Assembly: GCA_946405435.1 (NCBI GenBank)
Contig: CAMJHF010000001.1
Location: 1 to 64,000, forward strand
Source: an uncultured Bacteroidales bacterium
Lineage (GTDB): Bacteria > Bacteroidota > Bacteroidia > Bacteroidales > UBA932
DNA length: 64,000 nucleotides
Direction of reading: 5' to 3'
The translations under genes were made by a program, and so were the position numbers. Under the pieces are notes generated by a model. It saw only the letters and a program-made list of their open reading frames with translations. It did no database searches and was not told where the DNA came from. This document shows positions 28,692 through 38,896 of the stretch, one piece after another. Numbering within the stretch: position 1 is the stretch's first letter; each line of letters begins with the position of its first letter.

Positions 28692-30068
28692 ATGGCATCT
28701 AAAGCAAAGACCCTCTGGTACTGCACATCCTGCGGCAACGAAAGCCCCAAGTGGATGGGCCGCTGCCCGGCATGCGGCGAATGGAACACGATGGTCGAGG
28801 CCCCGGTCCCCTCAGGGAAGGGCTCCCAGTCCAAGACGGCCGCACGCATATCGGGAACCGAGCGCAAGCCGCGGAAACTCAATGATATAGATCTGGCCTC
28901 CGAGCCCAGGATCATGCTTGGAGTGGGCGAGTTGGACCGCCTTTTGGGCGGCGGTATCGTGCCGGGTTCGCTGATTCTCATAGGCGGAGAACCCGGTATA
29001 GGCAAATCCACCCTCAGCCTGCAGATCCCCCTCGGGTGTCCCTCGTTGAGCACCCTCTACGTCACCGGCGAAGAGAGTGAGAGACAGGTGCGCATGAGAG
29101 CCTCCCGTCTTTCGCCCGACGGCATTCCCGACAGCTGCCTCATCTACTGCGAAACCCGCATCGAGGCCGTGCTGGAAGAGGCCCGCGCCCTGAATCCCGG
29201 CCTCATGATAGTGGATTCCGTACAGACCATGTACACCGACGCCCTGGATTCCACCCCCGGCTCGGTGAGCCAGATTAAGGAAGTGGCGGCCATGCTGCTT
29301 AGATTCGCCAAAGAGAGCGGCGTGCCGGTAATACTCATCGGCCATATTACCAAGGACGGTTTCATTGCGGGCCCCAAGATTTTGGAGCATATAGTGGACG
29401 TGGTGCTGCAGTTCGAGGGCGACAACCGCGGCTCCTACCGCATCCTGCGCAGCATCAAGAACCGCTTTGGCAGCACTTCCGAGCTGGCCGTATTCGAGAT
29501 GACGGGCACTGGTCTCCGTGAGGTGCCCAACCCTTCCGAGATGCTCATTCCCATGCACGAAGAGGATCTCAGCGGCACGGCCATAGCCGCCATGCTGGAC
29601 GGCACACGGCCGCTTCTTTTTGAGGTTCAAGCACTTGTGTCATCGGCGGCATACGGTACGGCGCAGCGTTCTGCCACCGGCTTCGACGTCCGCCGTCTCA
29701 ACATGCTGCTTGCCGTGCTGGAAAAGCGCGCCGGCTTCCACCTGAGCGCCAAGGACGTGTTCCTCAACATGGCCGGCGGCCTCAAGGTCAGCGATCCGGC
29801 CTGCGACCTGGCGGTTATCTGCGCCGTCCTGTCGTCCAACTTCGACTACCCGCTGCCGCTCAACTGCTGCTTCGCCGGCGAGGTGGGCCTCAGCGGCGAA
29901 ATCCGCCCTGTCGGCCAGACCGACAGGCGCATCGCCGAGGCGGCCCGCCTGGGCTTCAAGAAGATATTCGTCAGCTCCTACAGCTCCGGCGACGCCCCCG
30001 TCCCCGACGGCATCAAGGTCGTCAAGGTCTCCGATGTCCCCGCCCTGGTCAAAGCACTGTTCAAATAG
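28692..30068 (+). CDS. radA: DNA repair protein RadA
   Basis: A 458-residue protein with the complete RadA/Sms layout: a four-Cys zinc finger (CTSCGN ... CPACGEWN, about 11-31), a RecA-like ATPase with Walker A GGEPGIGKSTL (about 97-107), the RadA-specific KNRFG motif (about 257) and a C-terminal Lon-protease-like domain. RadA is a DnaB-type branch-migration helicase in recombination and repair. Length and motifs are normal. It follows the NlpC/P60 gene by 5 bases and converges on smpB. Confidence 0.96.
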   Translation: MASKAKTLWYCTSCGNESPKWMGRCPACGEWNTMVEAPVPSGKGSQSKTAARISGTERKPRKLNDIDLASEPRIMLGVGELDRLLGGGIVPGSLILIGGEPGIGKSTLSLQIPLGCPSLSTLYVTGEESERQVRMRASRLSPDGIPDSCLIYCETRIEAVLEEARALNPGLMIVDSVQTMYTDALDSTPGSVSQIKEVAAMLLRFAKESGVPVILIGHITKDGFIAGPKILEHIVDVVLQFEGDNRGSYRILRSIKNRFGSTSELAVFEMTGTGLREVPNPSEMLIPMHEEDLSGTAIAAMLDGTRPLLFEVQALVSSAAYGTAQRSATGFDVRRLNMLLAVLEKRAGFHLSAKDVFLNMAGGLKVSDPACDLAVICAVLSSNFDYPLPLNCCFAGEVGLSGEIRPVGQTDRRIAEAARLGFKKIFVSSYSSGDAPVPDGIKVVKVSDVPALVKALFK

Positions 30069-30141
30069 GATATTCCGCCCACGCCCCTATAACCTGTTCG
30101 GCCCCCTTCGGTAAGGGATATGCAGGGAGAGGGAGTGGCGG

Positions 30142-30606
30142 TCAGCCTCTTTCCAGCTCGCGGCGGATGTCTTTTTCGCGGATGGTGGCGCGTTTGTCGT
30201 ATTCTTTCTTGCCTCGGGCAAGGGCGATGTGGAGTTTGGCGTAGCCATTCTCGGAGATATAGGCGCGCACGGCCACGATGGTGAGGCCCTTGGTCTTGGT
30301 GGCCTGCTCGAGGTGCCGCAGCTCGCGGCGCGTCAGCAGTAGCTTGCGGTCGCGGGCCGGCTCGTGGCTGCCCCACTTGGATGCCCAGAAATAAGTCGAG
30401 ATGTTCATGCCCTTGACGTAGAGTTCACCGCCCGAAAAATAGCACCAGGCGTCGGCAAGGGAGGCCTTGCCGGCGCGCAGCGACTTGATCTCGGTGCCCA
30501 CCAGCACTATTCCGGCGTCGTACTGCTCCAGAAACTCGTAGTCGAAAGAGGCTCTCTTGTTGTTTATCTGAACCCTCGGACTTTTTTTCTTGGCGCCTGC
30601 GCTCAT
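30142..30606 (-). CDS. smpB: SsrA-binding protein SmpB
   Basis: A 154-residue tmRNA-binding protein needed for trans-translation. It shows the conserved [34 protein letters not shown] and [11 protein letters not shown] segments and the basic C-terminal tail ([15 protein letters not shown]) that enters the ribosomal decoding centre. Its start overlaps the metK stop by 4 bases, so the two are translationally coupled and smpB falls under the metK riboswitch. Confidence 0.96.
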   Translation of the reverse strand: MSAGAKKKSPRVQINNKRASFDYEFLEQYDAGIVLVGTEIKSLRAGKASLADAWCYFSGGELYVKGMNISTYFWASKWGSHEPARDRKLLLTRRELRHLEQATKTKGLTIVAVRAYISENGYAKLHIALARGKKEYDKRATIREKDIRRELERG

Positions 30607-31847
30607 AGTCCGAATGCCTTCTTTAGGTCATCAACCATATCCAGCAGTTCCCAGCCGAAGAACTGCACTTCCTTCTCCTGCCCCTGGACCTTCACTACGG
30701 CCTTGTAGGGCTTGCGGCCCACGTGTCCGTAGGCGGCGGTGGGGGAGAAAATGGGGTTCCGCAGGCCTAAGCGGCGCACTATTGCCGATGGCCTGAGGTC
30801 GAAGAGTTCCCGGACGCGGGACGCGATGAAGCCGTCGCCGCCCTCGACATGGGCGCTTCCGTAGGTCTCTATGAAGACACTCACAGGCTCGGCCACGCCG
30901 ATTGCATAGGCCAGCTGCACCAGACATTCGTCGCACACACCTGCGGCCACAAGGTTCTTGGCGATGTGCCGCGCGGCGTAGGCGGCGCTGCGGTCTACCT
31001 TGGAGGAATCCTTGCCGGAGAAAGCTCCGCCGCCGTGGGCGCCGCGTCCGCCGTAAGTATCCACTATTATTTTGCGCCCGGTCAGGCCGGTATCGCCTGC
31101 GGGACCGCCTATTACGAACTTTCCGGTGGGATTGACATGCAGTATCCAATCCCCTTTGAAAAGGGAAGCAGTGCGCTCGGGAAGAGACTTTATGAGCCTG
31201 GGAATCAATATCTGACGCACGTCGGACTCGATCTTGGAGTGCATTGCCTCCTCGGTGTCGAACTCGTCGTGCTGAGTGCTCAGGACGATGGTATGTACCC
31301 TTACTGGATGATGGTGTGAGGAAAACTCTACCGTAAACTGGGCCTTGGCGTCGGGACGCAGGTAAGGCATCAGCCCGGGCTCGTCGTGGCGGATGCGGGC
31401 CAGCTCGCGCAGGAGAGCATGCGACAGACTGAGCGCCAGTGGCATATAGTCCTCTGTGTCGCGGCAGGCGTAGCCGAACATCATGCCCTGGTCGCCGGCG
31501 CCCTGCTCCTCTTCGCTGGCGCGGACAACGCCCCTGTTTATGTCGGCGCTCTGCTCGTGTATGGTGCTGATGATTCCGCAGCTGGAGGCGTCGAATCCGT
31601 ATTCAGCCTTGGTGTAGCCGATGCGGCGTATCGTACGGCGTACGGTTTCCTGGATGTCCACGTAGGCGCTGTCCGAGCGGACTTCGCCGCCCACTACCAC
31701 CAGTCCTGCGGTGCAGAACGTCTCGCATGCCACTTTGGCATCCGGGTCCTGGGAGAGGAATTCGTCAAGGATTGCGTCTGAAATCTGGTCGGCGACTTTG
31801 TCGGGGTGACCTTCGGAGACTGACTCCGATGTAAATAGATAGTTCAT
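30603..31847 (-). CDS. metK: S-adenosylmethionine synthetase
   Basis: A 414-residue enzyme that makes SAM from methionine and ATP. It contains the family signatures [18 protein letters not shown] near the start, [12 protein letters not shown] (about 137) and [19 protein letters not shown] (about 280). Length is slightly above the E. coli enzyme, as is usual for Bacteroidetes. The gene leads the metK-smpB operon and is preceded directly by a SAM-II type riboswitch whose last conserved bases touch the ATG, so control is likely at translation start. Confidence 0.97.
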   Translation of the reverse strand: MNYLFTSESVSEGHPDKVADQISDAILDEFLSQDPDAKVACETFCTAGLVVVGGEVRSDSAYVDIQETVRRTIRRIGYTKAEYGFDASSCGIISTIHEQSADINRGVVRASEEEQGAGDQGMMFGYACRDTEDYMPLALSLSHALLRELARIRHDEPGLMPYLRPDAKAQFTVEFSSHHHPVRVHTIVLSTQHDEFDTEEAMHSKIESDVRQILIPRLIKSLPERTASLFKGDWILHVNPTGKFVIGGPAGDTGLTGRKIIVDTYGGRGAHGGGAFSGKDSSKVDRSAAYAARHIAKNLVAAGVCDECLVQLAYAIGVAEPVSVFIETYGSAHVEGGDGFIASRVRELFDLRPSAIVRRLGLRNPIFSPTAAYGHVGRKPYKAVVKVQGQEKEVQFFGWELLDMVDDLKKAFGL

Positions 31848-31900
31848 TTTTTAGCATTTTTTAGAGCGAGGTTGCAAGCATTCAAATCTCTCCTCGCAGT
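31848..31900 (-). promoter_or_regulatory. SAM-II (metA-type) riboswitch before metK
   Basis: On the minus strand the stem GCGAGG (31892-31897) / CCTCGC (31866-31871) encloses a loop with GATTTGA and CTTGCAA. It is followed by CTCTAAAAAATGCTAAAAA ending at the ATG. Order and sequence match the SAM-II consensus (P1, GAUUUG, CUUGCA, P1', UAAA, GCUAAA), whose 3' part folds back into the loop as a pseudoknot. Its position before metK fits SAM feedback. The match is by eye and not scored. Confidence 0.8.
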
Positions 31901-31910
31901 TTAACGGCTG

Positions 31911-31918
31911 CAAATATA
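31911..31918 (-). promoter_or_regulatory. Promoter -7 box of metK-smpB
   Basis: TATATTTG on the minus strand fits TAnnTTTG. Transcription would begin about 7 bases downstream, just before the riboswitch stem. Confidence 0.6.
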
Positions 31919-31922
31919 GGCA

Positions 31923-31954
31923 TAAAAAAAGTCCCCTGCAAATGCTGGGGACTT
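31923..31954 (-). terminator. Terminator of the Oar-like receptor gene
   Basis: The stem AAGTCCCC/GGGGACTT (31929-31936 with 31947-31954) is followed on the minus strand by a run of T. It starts 20 bases after the receptor stop codon. Confidence 0.8.
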
Positions 31955-31974
31955 CTCTATGGAAACGTAGCAGA

Positions 31975-34900
31975 CTAGAAGAACAGACGGGCGCTGAGGA
32001 GGAGCTGCCATGTGTTGAACGTGCTGCGGTAGTTCTTGACGGTAGGAGCGTTGAAGGTGTAGACGCCGGTGGCGTCGGCCTTGCTGATCTCGAGGATGTT
32101 CTCGGAGCTCACCTGCTTGGTCAGACCCCAGTTGGAGTTGAGCAGGTTGGCCACGTTGTTGAGGTCGGCGCCGACCTGGAGGGTCGTGGGCTTGCCTGCA
32201 ACGTTGATGATGAAATCCTGGGCGAGTTTGAGGTTGATGCGGTGCTGCCAAGGAGCGACCTTTGCTCCGCGCTCGCTGTACTGGCCGCGGTGGGTGCTCA
32301 GGTAGCTGTCGTTCTCGATGAAGCTCTTGAAGGCAGCCTTGTTCTCCTCATCCTTGAAGGTCATGTTTGCGAGGTCGGCGTCGGTAGGGATGTACATCAG
32401 GTTCTGGGAACCGCCTACGCCGGTGACGTCATTCACATAGTTGCCGCTGCGTACGCCGAAGGTGTAGGAGTAGCGGGTGTAGGAATATCCGCCCACATAG
32501 CAGTGGTTGAAGCCTTCGTAGAACAGGCCGATGGTGGTGGCAAGGTGCTTGCCCTCGGGGATCCTGTAGCTGACGTTTGCAATCACGCGGTTGGGAGTGA
32601 CGAATGCGGAGTGGCCGAGTTCGGGGATGTTGGAGCCGTTGACGCTGTAGTTGCCGCCGGAGAACAGGGAAGATACCTGGTCGCCGTAGCCTTCCTGGAT
32701 GGACTTGGAATCACTGCGGGTGTAGGCAGCCATGAGGCTGAGGCCATTGCTGAAGTCCTTCTTGAGGCTTGCGGTTACGGAGTAGTAGGTTCCGTGAACG
32801 TTGTTGACGTTGGTCAGATAGTAAGGAGAAACGGTGCTCTTGAGGGAGTTCTTGATGCCCTCGGACTTGAAGTGTGCACGCTTGCCGGGCTCGCCGGGGA
32901 GCTGGATGCCGTCGTCCTGGACATAGCCCAGACGGGTGGCGGCCACTGCGTTGAGATCGTAGTTGAAGATACCCTCGACGGAGGCCTTGATGCCGCCGGG
33001 TAGGGTGGCGTCGAGTGCCAGGGAGCTCTTCCAGACGGTAGGCATCTGGAGTTCAGGATCGATGATGGTTGCTCCGGTAGGGGCCGCCAGATCCTGGGCC
33101 TTGAAGGCGCCGCCGTAGATGTCCTTGAGGATGTCTGCGGTGTTGGTGTGGAAGTTAGGAGTGTTGGGGTTGGTTCCGTCGGTGTCGATGAACTGGGCCT
33201 GCAGGCAGTTGCTGTTGCCGGCCACGGAAACTATCCACACGAAAGGAATACGTCCGGTGTAGAGGCCGCTGCCGCCGCGCAGGATGAGCTTGCGGTTCTT
33301 GAGGATATCCCAGTTGAAACCGATGCGGGGGCTGAGGTTCAGGCGGGTCTTGGGCATGTCTGCGGTGCTGGTGCCCTTCATGGACTCGCTGCCGGCCGCC
33401 AGGGTAAGGTATTCCTTGTTCTCGTTGCCTGCGATAGTCGGATAGACGGGAAGCTCGGCGCGCAGACCGAGAGTGAGCTTGAAGTACTCGCTAAAGTCAA
33501 TCTCGTCCTGGATGTATGCAGAAGCCTGATGATAGTCGAATGCAGGATAGACCTGTGCAAGGTCGTCGCGGTTGGAATGGGTGATGGCGAAGGCTGCGGG
33601 CTTGCCCTCTGCGAGGAAGCTCTCCCAGCTGTCGTATACATAGTATCCCAGACCGCCCTGCATGAAGCCGTTCTTGGTGTTGTCGAATTCGTACTGCAGA
33701 CCTGCGAGGAGGTTGTGCTTGCCTGCGGTGTAGGAAAGTTCCTCGGTGGCCACTACGGTGTGGACGTCGCGGAGGTTGCCGTAGGTGAAGGGATCGGGAC
33801 CGAAGGAGGTAATGACTGCCTTGTTGTCCTTGCCGTCTTTATCTTTGTAGTTCTCGAGGATGTCAACGGTAGGGAAGTTGCCGCCCACGAAACTGCGGGG
33901 CTCGTTCTGGTGAGACCAGGTGACGCGGAACATATTGGCACCCTTGCCCTCGAACAGGCGGGAGTTCAATTCAGCTGCCACGGAGGTGAAGTTCTGCTCC
34001 TGGAAGTAGCGGCTGGACTCGAAGAACTGGGCGTACGTTGAGGTACGTCCGTAGGTGTTACGGTTGTAGGGGTTGGGGTTGATGGGGTTGACCGAACTCG
34101 AAGGGGAGTTGGAGTCGAAGTTGTGGGTGTGGCTGAAACGGAGGTTCAGACGGTTGTCCGAATTGATGTTCCAGTCTATGCGGGCCATGACCTTGTAGTC
34201 AGGGGTGCTGAGCGAGTAACCCTGGTAGCGTCCGGGGTTGTAGCCGTATTTGTCATTGAGAGTCTTGAGCACTTCCTGCATGAAGGACTCGGTGGGACGG
34301 GTGACGTCCGTGTTGGGAACGAAGGCAGGGTCCACGCGGCCTGATGCGGTGCTGACCACCTTGCTGGAACCGGGAACGGTGTCGGCGGTGTACTCGGCGT
34401 TCACGAAGAAGAACAGTTTGTTCTTGATGATGGGGCCGCCAACGGTGACACCGGTGGTGTTGTTGAGGAAGTCGGTCTTGTTGAGGTCTTCGTCTTCTAC
34501 CTTATAGCCGCGGATGGCCTGGGAGGTGTAGTAGTCGTACACCGAGGCGTGCCACTCGTTGGTACCGGATTTGGTGACTGCGTTGATGGCGCCGCCGGTG
34601 AAGCCGGAGTGACGGACATCGAACGGAGTGATGTTGACGCTCATCTGCTCAAGGGCGTCGAGGGAGATGGGGGTGCCGCCTGCAGGCAGGTTGCCGCCGA
34701 TACCGAATGCATTGTTGAATGCGGCACCGTCGACGGTCACATATGAGGAACGGTAGTTACCGCCGCCCACTGCAAGGCCGTTGGAGGTGACGGCGGCCTG
34801 AGGGGTGAGCCTCATGACGTCGTTCATGCTGCGGCTGATGCTGGGCAGGGCCTGCATGGTGCGCTGGCTCACGGATGTACCTGCGCCGCTGCGGCTGATG

Positions 34901-35292
34901 TTCATGCTGGACTCGTTGCCGTCAGCGACGAATACGAGTGCGTCCAGTGCGAGGGTCTCGTCCTCAAGGAGGGCGTCAACGACGACGGTCTCTCCCAGGG
35001 GAGCGTAGATGTTCTGGGTTTCCACCTTGCGGTAGCCGAGCATTTCCACCTTGATGGTGTAAGGACCGCCGGGGGTAACGCCGTTGATACGGTAGTTACC
35101 GCTCTGGTCGGTAAGAGCGTAGTACTGCGAGCCGGTAGGCTGGTGTACAGCGACGACGGCTGCACCGACGACTCCGCCGTCCTGTGCAGTAATGCGTCCG
35201 CCGATGGAAGAAGTGGTCACCTGGGCAAAGGCGACAGTGCCCGCAATCAACATAGTGAGAGCGAGCGAAATGTGTTTGAAGATATTCTTCAT
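31975..35292 (-). CDS. Oar-like TonB-dependent outer-membrane receptor
   Basis: A 1105-residue outer-membrane protein. The ATG at 35292 starts a proper signal peptide (ISLALTMLIAGTVAFAQ); longer in-frame extensions to 35457 are not plausible. It has an N-terminal carboxypeptidase-like regulatory domain (GAAVVAVHQPTGSQYYALTD, about 38-57), then a plug domain (GGAINAVTKSGTN), and a beta barrel ending in LSARLFF with the terminal Phe typical of outer-membrane proteins. It is an Oar-type receptor, without a SusD partner. It is paralogous to, and divergent from, the gene at 35465. Substrate unknown. Confidence 0.92.
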   Translation of the reverse strand: MKNIFKHISLALTMLIAGTVAFAQVTTSSIGGRITAQDGGVVGAAVVAVHQPTGSQYYALTDQSGNYRINGVTPGGPYTIKVEMLGYRKVETQNIYAPLGETVVVDALLEDETLALDALVFVADGNESSMNISRSGAGTSVSQRTMQALPSISRSMNDVMRLTPQAAVTSNGLAVGGGNYRSSYVTVDGAAFNNAFGIGGNLPAGGTPISLDALEQMSVNITPFDVRHSGFTGGAINAVTKSGTNEWHASVYDYYTSQAIRGYKVEDEDLNKTDFLNNTTGVTVGGPIIKNKLFFFVNAEYTADTVPGSSKVVSTASGRVDPAFVPNTDVTRPTESFMQEVLKTLNDKYGYNPGRYQGYSLSTPDYKVMARIDWNINSDNRLNLRFSHTHNFDSNSPSSSVNPINPNPYNRNTYGRTSTYAQFFESSRYFQEQNFTSVAAELNSRLFEGKGANMFRVTWSHQNEPRSFVGGNFPTVDILENYKDKDGKDNKAVITSFGPDPFTYGNLRDVHTVVATEELSYTAGKHNLLAGLQYEFDNTKNGFMQGGLGYYVYDSWESFLAEGKPAAFAITHSNRDDLAQVYPAFDYHQASAYIQDEIDFSEYFKLTLGLRAELPVYPTIAGNENKEYLTLAAGSESMKGTSTADMPKTRLNLSPRIGFNWDILKNRKLILRGGSGLYTGRIPFVWIVSVAGNSNCLQAQFIDTDGTNPNTPNFHTNTADILKDIYGGAFKAQDLAAPTGATIIDPELQMPTVWKSSLALDATLPGGIKASVEGIFNYDLNAVAATRLGYVQDDGIQLPGEPGKRAHFKSEGIKNSLKSTVSPYYLTNVNNVHGTYYSVTASLKKDFSNGLSLMAAYTRSDSKSIQEGYGDQVSSLFSGGNYSVNGSNIPELGHSAFVTPNRVIANVSYRIPEGKHLATTIGLFYEGFNHCYVGGYSYTRYSYTFGVRSGNYVNDVTGVGGSQNLMYIPTDADLANMTFKDEENKAAFKSFIENDSYLSTHRGQYSERGAKVAPWQHRINLKLAQDFIINVAGKPTTLQVGADLNNVANLLNSNWGLTKQVSSENILEISKADATGVYTFNAPTVKNYRSTFNTWQLLLSARLFF

Positions 35293-35404
35293 AAATAAAT
35301 AAGGAAAAAAATATATAAATATGTTTTTGACCAAATTTGCCGATGCGAAGGTACAACAATTTTCGGTAATACGAAAGTAGCTTTCAACAATTTTTAAACA
35401 CTCG

Positions 35405-35435
35405 TTGTCTGTATTGTTTTCTTGTTTTAATTTTG
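35405..35435 (+). promoter_or_regulatory. Promoter of the second Oar-like receptor
   Basis: TTG (35405-35407), a 20-base spacer and TAATTTTG (35428-35435) match the host consensus. The ATG is at 35465. Confidence 0.75.
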
Positions 35436-35464
35436 TAACATAAAAACACAATGACAATTAATTT

Positions 35465-38400
35465 ATGAGAAAATCATTCAAAGCTCTGTTGCTGTCACTG
35501 GCGGCAATGCTCCTTGTCGTGTCTGCCCATGCGCAGGTCACGACTGCTTCTTTGAGCGGCAAAGTCACCGACAGCACCGGCCCCGTCGCGGGTGCTGCCG
35601 TGGTGGCCGTGCATCAGCCCACTGGCTCGCAGTATTATGCTGTGACCGACGCAGGCGGACGTTATCACATCAACAACATCATGGCGGGCGGTCCCTATGT
35701 GGTCACCGTTTCTTGCCTGGGATACACCGATGCCGTGTTCAAGGACATCAGCGTAGCCCTCTCCGACAACTTCGTAGTCAACGCCGACCTTCAGGAAGAA
35801 TCCCTCAACCTCGAGGCCGTCGTGGTTTCTGCCGAGAGTTCCACCTCCAACATGCGGTCCGACCGCGCCGGAGCCCTCACCTCCCTGGATGCCAGGCAGA
35901 TGATGAAGGTGCCTACAGTTACGCGCAGCATGAACGACATTCTGAAGCAGACTCCCCAGGCATTCGTGTCCGGTACCAAAACCTTCATCGGAGGCGGTTC
36001 CTACCGCGATTCCTATGTGACCGTCGACGGCGCTGCAATGAACAATGCCTTCGGTATCGGTTCCAACCTTCCGGCAGGCGGAAGCCCCATATCCCTCGAT
36101 GCCCTTGACCAGATAGCCATCGCCATCACTCCGTTCGACGTGCGCCAGTCCGGCTTTACCGGAGGCGGTATCAACGCCGTGTCCAAGTCTGGTACCAACG
36201 AGTTCTACGCCACAGCCTACGGCTATTTCCGCAATCAGGACCTGCAGGGCTACAAGGTGGCCGACTACGACCCCATCAACAAGACCAGCAGCCGCTACAT
36301 GATGTACGGCGCTTCGGTTGGCGGCCCCATAATCAAGAACAAACTCTTCTTCTTCCTTAATGTCGAGGCCGACCGTTCCATCTCCCCTGGCCCGACCGGC
36401 AACCTGTCCGAGCGCACCCTGGTTGGCGGCAAGCTCACTGACGTCGAAGGCAAGGTGTTCACCGACGGTAAGGACCGCATCGCATACCCTTCCTACATCG
36501 TGATGGACGCCATCGGCGAGTACCTCCGCAAGAACTACGGCTACGATCCCGGCAAGTACCTGGACTACAGCAGCGAGACTCCCTCCCTCAAGGTCCTCGC
36601 CCGCGTGGACTGGAACATCAACAAGGACCACAAGTTCAACATCCGTTACAACCTGGTGAACAGCAAGTATGTGTCCGCTCCTTCCACCTCCACCACAGGC
36701 TTCGGCAACTCCAGCTTCTCCACCACCAACTGCTCTTCGTGGTACGCCCAGTATTTCCAGAATGCCCGGTACTACCAGGAGCAGAACTTCTCTTCCATCG
36801 CAGGGGAACTCAACTCCCGTTTCCTCGACGGCAAGCTCGGCAACACATTCCGCGTGGCCTACTCCCACCAGTTTGAGCCCCGCAGCACCGACGGCGGTTA
36901 TTTCCCCTTCGTCGACCTTGTGGTAAACGATGTCAACGGCGACGGCAAGTCCCACATCTACACCACCTTCGGCTACGAGGCCTTCTCTTACGGCAACCTT
37001 CGCGATGTGAGCACCCTCACCGCAACCGACGAGATTACCTGGAGCGTCGGAAAGCATTCCGTGCTTGGCGGCGTGAGTTTCGAATATGACAGTACCAAGA
37101 ACGGCTTCCAGCGCATGGGTGCCGGCGCATACGTGTTCGACTTTGCCGACGAGCAGGCTCTCTACGATGCCGTTGTCGGAGGCACCCTGTTCGACAAGCC
37201 CCAGCAGTTCGCCATCACCCACGGCAACAACGCCAGCTTCTCGCAGGAATATCCCCACTTCAACTTCGGCCAGCTGTCCTTCTATCTTCAGGACAACTAC
37301 AATGTGAGCGACAATTTCAAGCTCACCGCCGGCGTTCGTTTCGAGGTTCCTTTCTATCCTTCGCTTGACTTCAACCGCAACACCCGCGTGGAAGAAGCGA
37401 CCTTCGCCCCCACTCCCAGCAACCCCAGCGGCAAGTACAGCACCGTGGAAACTCCAGCCACCCGGCTCAGCGTTTCGCCCCGTATAGGATTCAACTGGGA
37501 CGTCCTCGGCAACCGCAAACTGGTCGTCCGCGGAGGCACCGGCGTGTTCGTGGGACGCATCCCCTTCGTTTGGATCGTGGGTCAGTCGGGTGACGCAGGC
37601 GTGCTTCAGACCACCGTCGTCAAGACCGGCGCAGAGAGTCCCGCCATCAGCAATGACAGGAACGCCATTCTCAAGCAACTCTATCCCGACGGATACAATG
37701 CCGTAGATGCCGGCCGCAACCTGACTTCCATCACCCTGATGGATCCCAAACTCAAGAACCCCACCACATGGAAGAGCTCCCTGGCTGTCGACTTCGTGCT
37801 GCCCGGTGACATCAAGGCTTCCGTGGAGGGCATACTCAAGGAGGATATCCACACCGTCACCCTTACCAACATAGGCCTCAAGTCGCCTACCGCCCTTATC
37901 AGCACGGGCACCGACGGAGTAGCAGCCCGTCCTTATTACATCAACGGACGCTACGACAGCCAGATTACCGACGCCTACCTGATCAACAATGTGAGCGGAC
38001 TTGGCAAGGCCGGCCAGTACTATTCCGTCACCGCAAAGCTGGAGAAGAACAACTGGCACGGACTCAGCGCCAACGTGGCCTATACCTACAGCCACGCAAA
38101 GGTTATCATCGACGGCGTGGGCGACCAGCCCGGCAGCGCTTGGAAGGCCCTTGTGTCACAGCGCGGCACCAACAACCCCGAGCTTGGCTACGCCAGCTAC
38201 GTGATGCCTCACCGTGTCCTTGGAAACATCAGCTACTCAGTTGATTACGCCAAGTTCTTCGGAACAGTGGTATCCCTTTCGTACTACGGCGGACCCACCT
38301 CCAGGGCCAACTGTGACTACGTCAACAATATCTTCGCCGACGGAGCTTATCAGTACAGCCTTATCGACATTCCCACCGCCGGACAGCTCGCCGGCTGGAC

Positions 38401-38884
38401 TTTCAAGGACTTCACCGACAAGGATGGCAACGTGACCTACTCCGCCGGCGACCAGAAGGCCGACTTCGAACGGTTCATCCAGCAGGATGCTTACCTCAGC
38501 ACCCACCGTGGACAGATTGCGGAGCGTAACGGAATGGTGAGCCCCTGGGTACACAAGTTCGACTTGAAGTTCAACCAGAACTTCTATTTCTACACCGGAG
38601 CCTCCAGGCACCGCAACACCATCCAGCTCGGAGTTGACATCCTGAATGTCGGCAACATGCTGAATCCCTACTGGGGCAATGTGTGGAGCATCAATGCAAG
38701 TGACGGCTACGGCAACATCATGCCCGTCAACCTCACCAATCCGGCCGATGTCTATACCGCCGGCGCCACTCCTGTATTCCAGTTCCAGAAGAACGGAACC
38801 AATATCCTCACCGATACCTATTCCCGCTCCAAGAGCCTGTCTTCCACCTGGGAGATGATCTTCAGCCTCCGTTATATCTTCTAA
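35465..38884 (+). CDS. Oar-like TonB-dependent outer-membrane receptor
   Basis: A 1139-residue receptor with signal peptide (SLAAMLLVVSAHAQ), carboxypeptidase-like regulatory domain (AGAAVVAVHQPTGSQYYAVTD), plug (GGGINAVSKSGTNE) and a barrel ending in FSLRYIF. It shares long identical stretches with the divergent receptor at 31975, so the two arose by duplication. The gene 12 bases downstream encodes a BACON/OB-fold lipoprotein, probably its surface partner in the manner of SusD-type lids but unrelated in sequence. Confidence 0.93.
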   Translation: MRKSFKALLLSLAAMLLVVSAHAQVTTASLSGKVTDSTGPVAGAAVVAVHQPTGSQYYAVTDAGGRYHINNIMAGGPYVVTVSCLGYTDAVFKDISVALSDNFVVNADLQEESLNLEAVVVSAESSTSNMRSDRAGALTSLDARQMMKVPTVTRSMNDILKQTPQAFVSGTKTFIGGGSYRDSYVTVDGAAMNNAFGIGSNLPAGGSPISLDALDQIAIAITPFDVRQSGFTGGGINAVSKSGTNEFYATAYGYFRNQDLQGYKVADYDPINKTSSRYMMYGASVGGPIIKNKLFFFLNVEADRSISPGPTGNLSERTLVGGKLTDVEGKVFTDGKDRIAYPSYIVMDAIGEYLRKNYGYDPGKYLDYSSETPSLKVLARVDWNINKDHKFNIRYNLVNSKYVSAPSTSTTGFGNSSFSTTNCSSWYAQYFQNARYYQEQNFSSIAGELNSRFLDGKLGNTFRVAYSHQFEPRSTDGGYFPFVDLVVNDVNGDGKSHIYTTFGYEAFSYGNLRDVSTLTATDEITWSVGKHSVLGGVSFEYDSTKNGFQRMGAGAYVFDFADEQALYDAVVGGTLFDKPQQFAITHGNNASFSQEYPHFNFGQLSFYLQDNYNVSDNFKLTAGVRFEVPFYPSLDFNRNTRVEEATFAPTPSNPSGKYSTVETPATRLSVSPRIGFNWDVLGNRKLVVRGGTGVFVGRIPFVWIVGQSGDAGVLQTTVVKTGAESPAISNDRNAILKQLYPDGYNAVDAGRNLTSITLMDPKLKNPTTWKSSLAVDFVLPGDIKASVEGILKEDIHTVTLTNIGLKSPTALISTGTDGVAARPYYINGRYDSQITDAYLINNVSGLGKAGQYYSVTAKLEKNNWHGLSANVAYTYSHAKVIIDGVGDQPGSAWKALVSQRGTNNPELGYASYVMPHRVLGNISYSVDYAKFFGTVVSLSYYGGPTSRANCDYVNNIFADGAYQYSLIDIPTAGQLAGWTFKDFTDKDGNVTYSAGDQKADFERFIQQDAYLSTHRGQIAERNGMVSPWVHKFDLKFNQNFYFYTGASRHRNTIQLGVDILNVGNMLNPYWGNVWSINASDGYGNIMPVNLTNPADVYTAGATPVFQFQKNGTNILTDTYSRSKSLSSTWEMIFSLRYIF

Positions 38885-38896
38885 TGAAACAAAAGT

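Noticed and set aside
31942..34041. Plus-strand open frames of 353 and 297 codons opposite the first Oar-like receptor
   Set aside because: Antisense shadows of the receptor gene, lacking motifs and promoters.
35495..38095. An 866-codon minus-strand open frame opposite the Oar-like receptor
   Set aside because: Same antisense shadow effect; composition dominated by Val, Gly and Ala, and no recognisable motif.
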